Below are positions 44,181 through 46,737 of a stretch of 46,737 nt of DNA, one piece after another. Source of the stretch: an uncultured Pelagibacteraceae bacterium (GTDB lineage Bacteria > Pseudomonadota > Alphaproteobacteria > Pelagibacterales > Pelagibacteraceae); contig CACOJX010000003.1 in the NCBI GenBank assembly GCA_902627645.1, forward strand, positions 32,001-78,737, written 5' to 3'. Under the pieces are notes generated by a model. That model did not search any database. It worked only from the letters and a program-made list of their open reading frames with translations, and had not been told where the DNA came from. Each line of letters starts with the position of its first letter. The stretch's first letter is position 1. Position numbers and translations under genes: made by a program.

Positions 44181-44903
44181 ATGGCAGGACATTCTCATTG
44201 GGCAGGTATAAAACATAAAAAAGGTAAGGCCGATAAATTAAGATCAAAAATTTTTTCAAAGTTATCAAAAGAGATCACTGTTGCTGCAAAACTAGGAGAT
44301 AAAGATCCTGGAATGAACCCTCGTTTAAGATCTGCAATTCAAGCAGCTCGGTCTGCTAACATGCCTAAAGACAACATTGAAAGAGCTATTGATAAATCAT
44401 CTATTAATTCCGAGTTAAATTTCGAAAATTTAAGATATGAAGGTTTTGGACCTGACAAAATAGCAGTTATAGTTGAAACACTAACTGAAAATAAGAATAG
44501 AACTGCATCAAATATAAGGACAATTTTTCAAAAAGCTGGGGGAAGTCTTGGAACTCAAGGGTCTGCTTCGCATAACTTTAATCAACTTGGAATAATTAAA
44601 ATTGATAAAAATGAAATTTCTGATGAACGTATATTTGAATTAGCTATTGAAGCAGGTGCAGATGAATGTAAAACAAATTCTGATTTTCATGAAATTCAAT
44701 GTTCTGTTAATGAAATCTATAATGTTAAAAAGAAACTAGAAAAAGAAATTAGTAATTTTATTTCAACAGAAATTGAATGGATACCGCTTAATAGCGTTAT
44801 GGTTTCTAAAGAGAAAAGCGAAGATTTGATCAATTTTTTTGACTCTTTAGAAGAAAATGACGATGTACAAAACTTTTATTCAAATGCTGAATTAGTTAAA
44901 TAA
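44181..44903 (+). CDS. yebC: YebC/PmpR family regulator
   Basis: A 240-residue protein. MAGHSHWAGIKHKKGKADK and RSKIFSKLSKEITVAAK at the N-terminus and ARSANMPKDNIERAI are diagnostic; YEGFGPDKIAVIVETLTENKNRT follows. Members were described as DNA-binding regulators and, more recently, some as translation factors that ease stalling on proline stretches. Here, 3 bp before a ruvC-type gene, it follows the alphaproteobacterial yebC-ruvC order. Confidence 0.93.
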   Translation: MAGHSHWAGIKHKKGKADKLRSKIFSKLSKEITVAAKLGDKDPGMNPRLRSAIQAARSANMPKDNIERAIDKSSINSELNFENLRYEGFGPDKIAVIVETLTENKNRTASNIRTIFQKAGGSLGTQGSASHNFNQLGIIKIDKNEISDERIFELAIEAGADECKTNSDFHEIQCSVNEIYNVKKKLEKEISNFISTEIEWIPLNSVMVSKEKSEDLINFFDSLEENDDVQNFYSNAELVK

Positions 44904-44906
44904 ACT

Positions 44907-45401
44907 ATGTTAATTATTGGAATAGACCCTGGTATATCTGGATCAATCTGTTTTTTAGAGGATGGAAAAATTATTGACGTAATTGAAATGCCAACAATGG
45001 CAGATGGTAAAAAAAATAAAAGACAAGTTAATGGTTCACAGATTTACAATGAAATTTTAAAAAAATTGAATAATTCAAAAAAAAATGAAACTAAGGTGAT
45101 AATAGAACATGTTTCAGCAATGCCTGGGCAAGGGGTTACCAGTATGTTTAATTTTGGTCAATCTTTTGGTATTTTAAAAGGCATTTGTTCTGCAATGCAA
45201 TTACCGATGTATTTTGTAAGACCAGCAAAGTGGAAAAAATATTTTAATTTAATAAATTCAGAAAAGGATGCTAGCAGAACAAAAGCAATAGAAATATTTC
45301 CTTATTTTTCCTCTCAATTGTCTAAAAAAAAAGACTCCAATAAGGCTGATGCTATTTTAATAGCAAATTTTTATTATGAAACTTACAAAAAAGAGGATTG
45401 A
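44907..45401 (+). CDS. ruvC: RuvC-like Holliday junction resolvase, phage-type variant
   Basis: A 164-residue RNase H-fold nuclease. IIGIDPGISGSICFLEDG holds Asp7, VIIEHVSAMPGQG Glu67, and SNKADAILIA Asp148. Canonical RuvC has a further acid three residues before the last Asp; here that position is Asn145, with Asp143 nearby. MYFVRPAKWKKYFNL resembles the shorter resolvases of phages and some bacteria rather than standard RuvC. It occupies the usual ruvC place after yebC, but ruvA and ruvB do not follow: tolQ comes 52 bp later. Confidence 0.8.
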   Translation: MLIIGIDPGISGSICFLEDGKIIDVIEMPTMADGKKNKRQVNGSQIYNEILKKLNNSKKNETKVIIEHVSAMPGQGVTSMFNFGQSFGILKGICSAMQLPMYFVRPAKWKKYFNLINSEKDASRTKAIEIFPYFSSQLSKKKDSNKADAILIANFYYETYKKED

Positions 45402-45453
45402 TAACAAAGATATTAAGACAAAATCATGACACATTTAAGTGTGAGAAGATATT

Positions 45454-46128
45454 ATGGAAGCAGATATTTCAACACAAGCAGTGGGATTAGCATCAAGTGC
45501 TGATTTTTCACTTATTAATTTATTTATACGAGCTGATATAATTGTAAAATCAGTAATCATTTTATTAATAGTTTGTTCAGTTTATTCATGGGCAGTAATA
45601 ATAGAGAAATTTAGATTATTCAAAAAAATAAATGAGTCGTCAGATGAATTTGAAAAAAAATTTTGGAATTCTAAATCTGCAGAGTCAATGTATAATAATC
45701 TTCCAGCGAGCACTGAGGATCCAATGGCTTTAGTATTTAAAGATGCTATGCAAAGTTTATTAAAGAGAAAATCAAAAACTGATTTAAACACTAGAATGAC
45801 CACGATGTTAGAAACTGGCATTGAAAAACAAATGTCAAAAATTAGTAAAGGATTTACATTTTTAGCTACAGTTGGTGCAACTGCACCATTTATTGGTTTA
45901 TTTGGAACTGTTTGGGGGATTATGAATTCTTTTCAGTCTATTGCAATTTCAAGAAACACAAGTTTAGCAATAGTTGCACCTGGAATTGCCGAAGCTCTTT
46001 TTGCAACTGCTTTAGGATTATTGGCAGCTATACCTGCGGTCATTGCATATAATAAATTTAATTATGATTCGATTAAGTATTCTCAAAAATTAGAAAACTT
46101 TTCAAAAAGATTTTTAACAATTATTTAA
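45454..46128 (+). CDS. tolQ: Tol-Pal system proton channel subunit TolQ
   Basis: A 224-residue inner-membrane protein with three helices: about 28-48, then, after a cytoplasmic domain, two near 135-155 and 170-195. FLATVGATAPFIGLFGTVWGIMNSFQSIA and GIAEALFATALGLLAAIPAVIAYN are the TolQ/ExbB channel blocks. With TolR it turns the proton gradient into mechanical work that pulls the outer membrane inward at division, consistent with zapA upstream. The stop is one base from the tolR ATG. Confidence 0.95.
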   Translation: MEADISTQAVGLASSADFSLINLFIRADIIVKSVIILLIVCSVYSWAVIIEKFRLFKKINESSDEFEKKFWNSKSAESMYNNLPASTEDPMALVFKDAMQSLLKRKSKTDLNTRMTTMLETGIEKQMSKISKGFTFLATVGATAPFIGLFGTVWGIMNSFQSIAISRNTSLAIVAPGIAEALFATALGLLAAIPAVIAYNKFNYDSIKYSQKLENFSKRFLTII

Positions 46129-46129
46129 A

Positions 46130-46546
46130 ATGGCTTTCAAATTAAATCGTTCATCAAAAGAACCAATGAGCGAGATAAATGTAACACCTTTTGTTGATGT
46201 AATGTTGGTACTTTTGATTATATTTATGGTTACTGCCCCTTTATTGACTGTAGGGGTGCAAGTAGATTTACCAGAAAGTTCAGCAGACTCTCTTCCTGAG
46301 GAGACTGAACCCCTTACTCTTTCTATTAATTCAAAAGGAGAAATTTTTATTCAAGAGTCAAAAGTGGAATATGAAAAAATTATTGCTAAAGTCTTAGCAG
46401 TTTCAAAAAATAGAACAGATACTAGAATTTATGTAAGAGGAGACAAAACAATAAATTATGGAAGAGTTTTAGAAATTATGGGTCTTTTGTCAGGATCTGG
46501 TTTTACTAAAGTTGCATTAATATCAGAGCCTTACAAAGAAAGATAA
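46130..46546 (+). CDS. tolR: Tol-Pal system protein TolR
   Basis: A 138-residue single-helix protein of the ExbD/TolR family. EINVTPFVDVMLVLLIIFMVTAPL (16-39) contains the essential helix Asp24 that carries protons with TolQ; a periplasmic domain follows, with IYVRGDKTINYGRVLEIMGLL. Length is typical. It is followed 7 bp later by the tolA-like start, as in the usual tolQRA order. Confidence 0.95.
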   Translation: MAFKLNRSSKEPMSEINVTPFVDVMLVLLIIFMVTAPLLTVGVQVDLPESSADSLPEETEPLTLSINSKGEIFIQESKVEYEKIIAKVLAVSKNRTDTRIYVRGDKTINYGRVLEIMGLLSGSGFTKVALISEPYKER

Positions 46547-46553
46547 GATACTA

Positions 46554-46737
46554 ATGAGTAGAAGCATAATAATCTCTTCTATATTGCACGTGATATTAAT
46601 AATGATTACAGCTATGAGCCTACCTTTTTTAGCAAAAAAGCCAATTGACCTTCCACCGATTGTATCAATTGAGTTGATACAAATTACTGACAAAACCAAT
46701 ATTCCATTTGCACCTAAAGCAAAAAAAACTATTGAAA
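46554..46737 (+). CDS. tolA: TolA, N-terminal part (cut by window end)
   Basis: Only the first 61 codons are visible, from ATG 46554. The protein starts MSRSIIISSILHVILIMITA, a single membrane anchor preceded by polar residues, as in TolA and TonB, with the SxLxH pattern (SSILHV) typical of the anchor. After it comes VSIELIQI and a Lys/Ala/Pro stretch that begins the extended periplasmic region. Position after tolR supports TolA rather than TonB. The C-terminal domain is outside the window. Confidence 0.8.
   Translation, partial: MSRSIIISSILHVILIMITAMSLPFLAKKPIDLPPIVSIELIQITDKTNIPFAPKAKKTIE

Noticed and set aside
45402-45453. Imperfect palindrome before tolQ (ACACATTTAAGTGT) as an operator or terminator
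   Set aside because: Only four bases pair on each side and the remaining match is imperfect; a chance occurrence is likely in this base composition.

Overview
The window reads as the chromosome of a SAR11 / Pelagibacterales alphaproteobacterium. The DNA is very AT-rich, the proteins are dominated by Lys, Ile, Asn and Phe, and the genes are packed with 1-20 bp overlaps and almost no spacers. Core markers fit alphaproteobacteria: TrcR (DUF1013), an alphaproteobacterial-type L36, a three-subunit transhydrogenase (pntAA-pntAB-pntB) preceded by a tiny cytochrome oxidase subunit IV, and YebC-RuvC-TolQRA. No transposase, integrase, phage gene or CRISPR array is visible.

Positions 1-29848 form a surface-polysaccharide island ending about 50 bp before a lone 5S rRNA gene. 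This matches what is known of Pelagibacter hypervariable region 2 (HVR2), which separates the 23S from the 5S gene. Sub-modules are: (a) 46-8274, a nonulosonate-like (Sps/Pse-type) module with a WbqC-like protein, SpsF-like cytidylyltransferase, PglK/MsbA-type ABC flippase, a short NeuB-like synthase without SAF domain, a PseG/SpsG-like protein, a radical SAM/SPASM protein, an SDR and a PseC/SpsC-like aminotransferase; (b) 8277-10570, three methyltransferases on the minus strand; (c) 10610-15113, four consecutive GT4 glycosyltransferases; (d) 15102-20558, an uronic-acid module (4-epimerase and nucleotide-sugar 6-dehydrogenase) with two GT2 enzymes, a methyltransferase and a WecA/MraY-type initiating transferase; (e) 20555-28876, two copies of a minus-strand GT2 gene, polytopic membrane proteins, an FkbM methyltransferase and a GDP-deoxyhexose set (Gmd, Fcl/ColC-like, and a DegT-fold enzyme with His in place of the PLP lysine, as in ColD); (f) 28958-29848, a last SDR.

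Positions 29850-46737 are conserved core. The 5S gene has its own promoter and is followed without visible terminator by rpmJ, the coxIV-like gene, pntAA-pntAB-pntB and a transaldolase-family gene. Convergent to these is a long minus-strand series: tkt-gap-pgk-fba-thiE-efp-suhB-rpmE-trcR-rpsU-tRNA-fMet (carbon metabolism and translation). From 42073 on the plus strand come a coiled-coil gene, zapA, 5-formyl-THF cyclo-ligase, ymdB-like, yebC, a phage-type ruvC, tolQ, tolR and the start of tolA (division, DNA repair and envelope constriction).

The island supplies activated sugars, glycosyltransferases, an initiating transferase on undecaprenyl phosphate and a flippase for a lipid-linked glycan; the core supplies the sugar phosphates. 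The points most worth following up are the short-NeuB/radical-SAM module, the probable 3,6-dideoxyhexose branch, the duplicated GT2 cassettes, the 5S gene at the head of a polycistronic operon, a probable AUU start for rpsU, and initiator tRNA with an A29-U41 pair.
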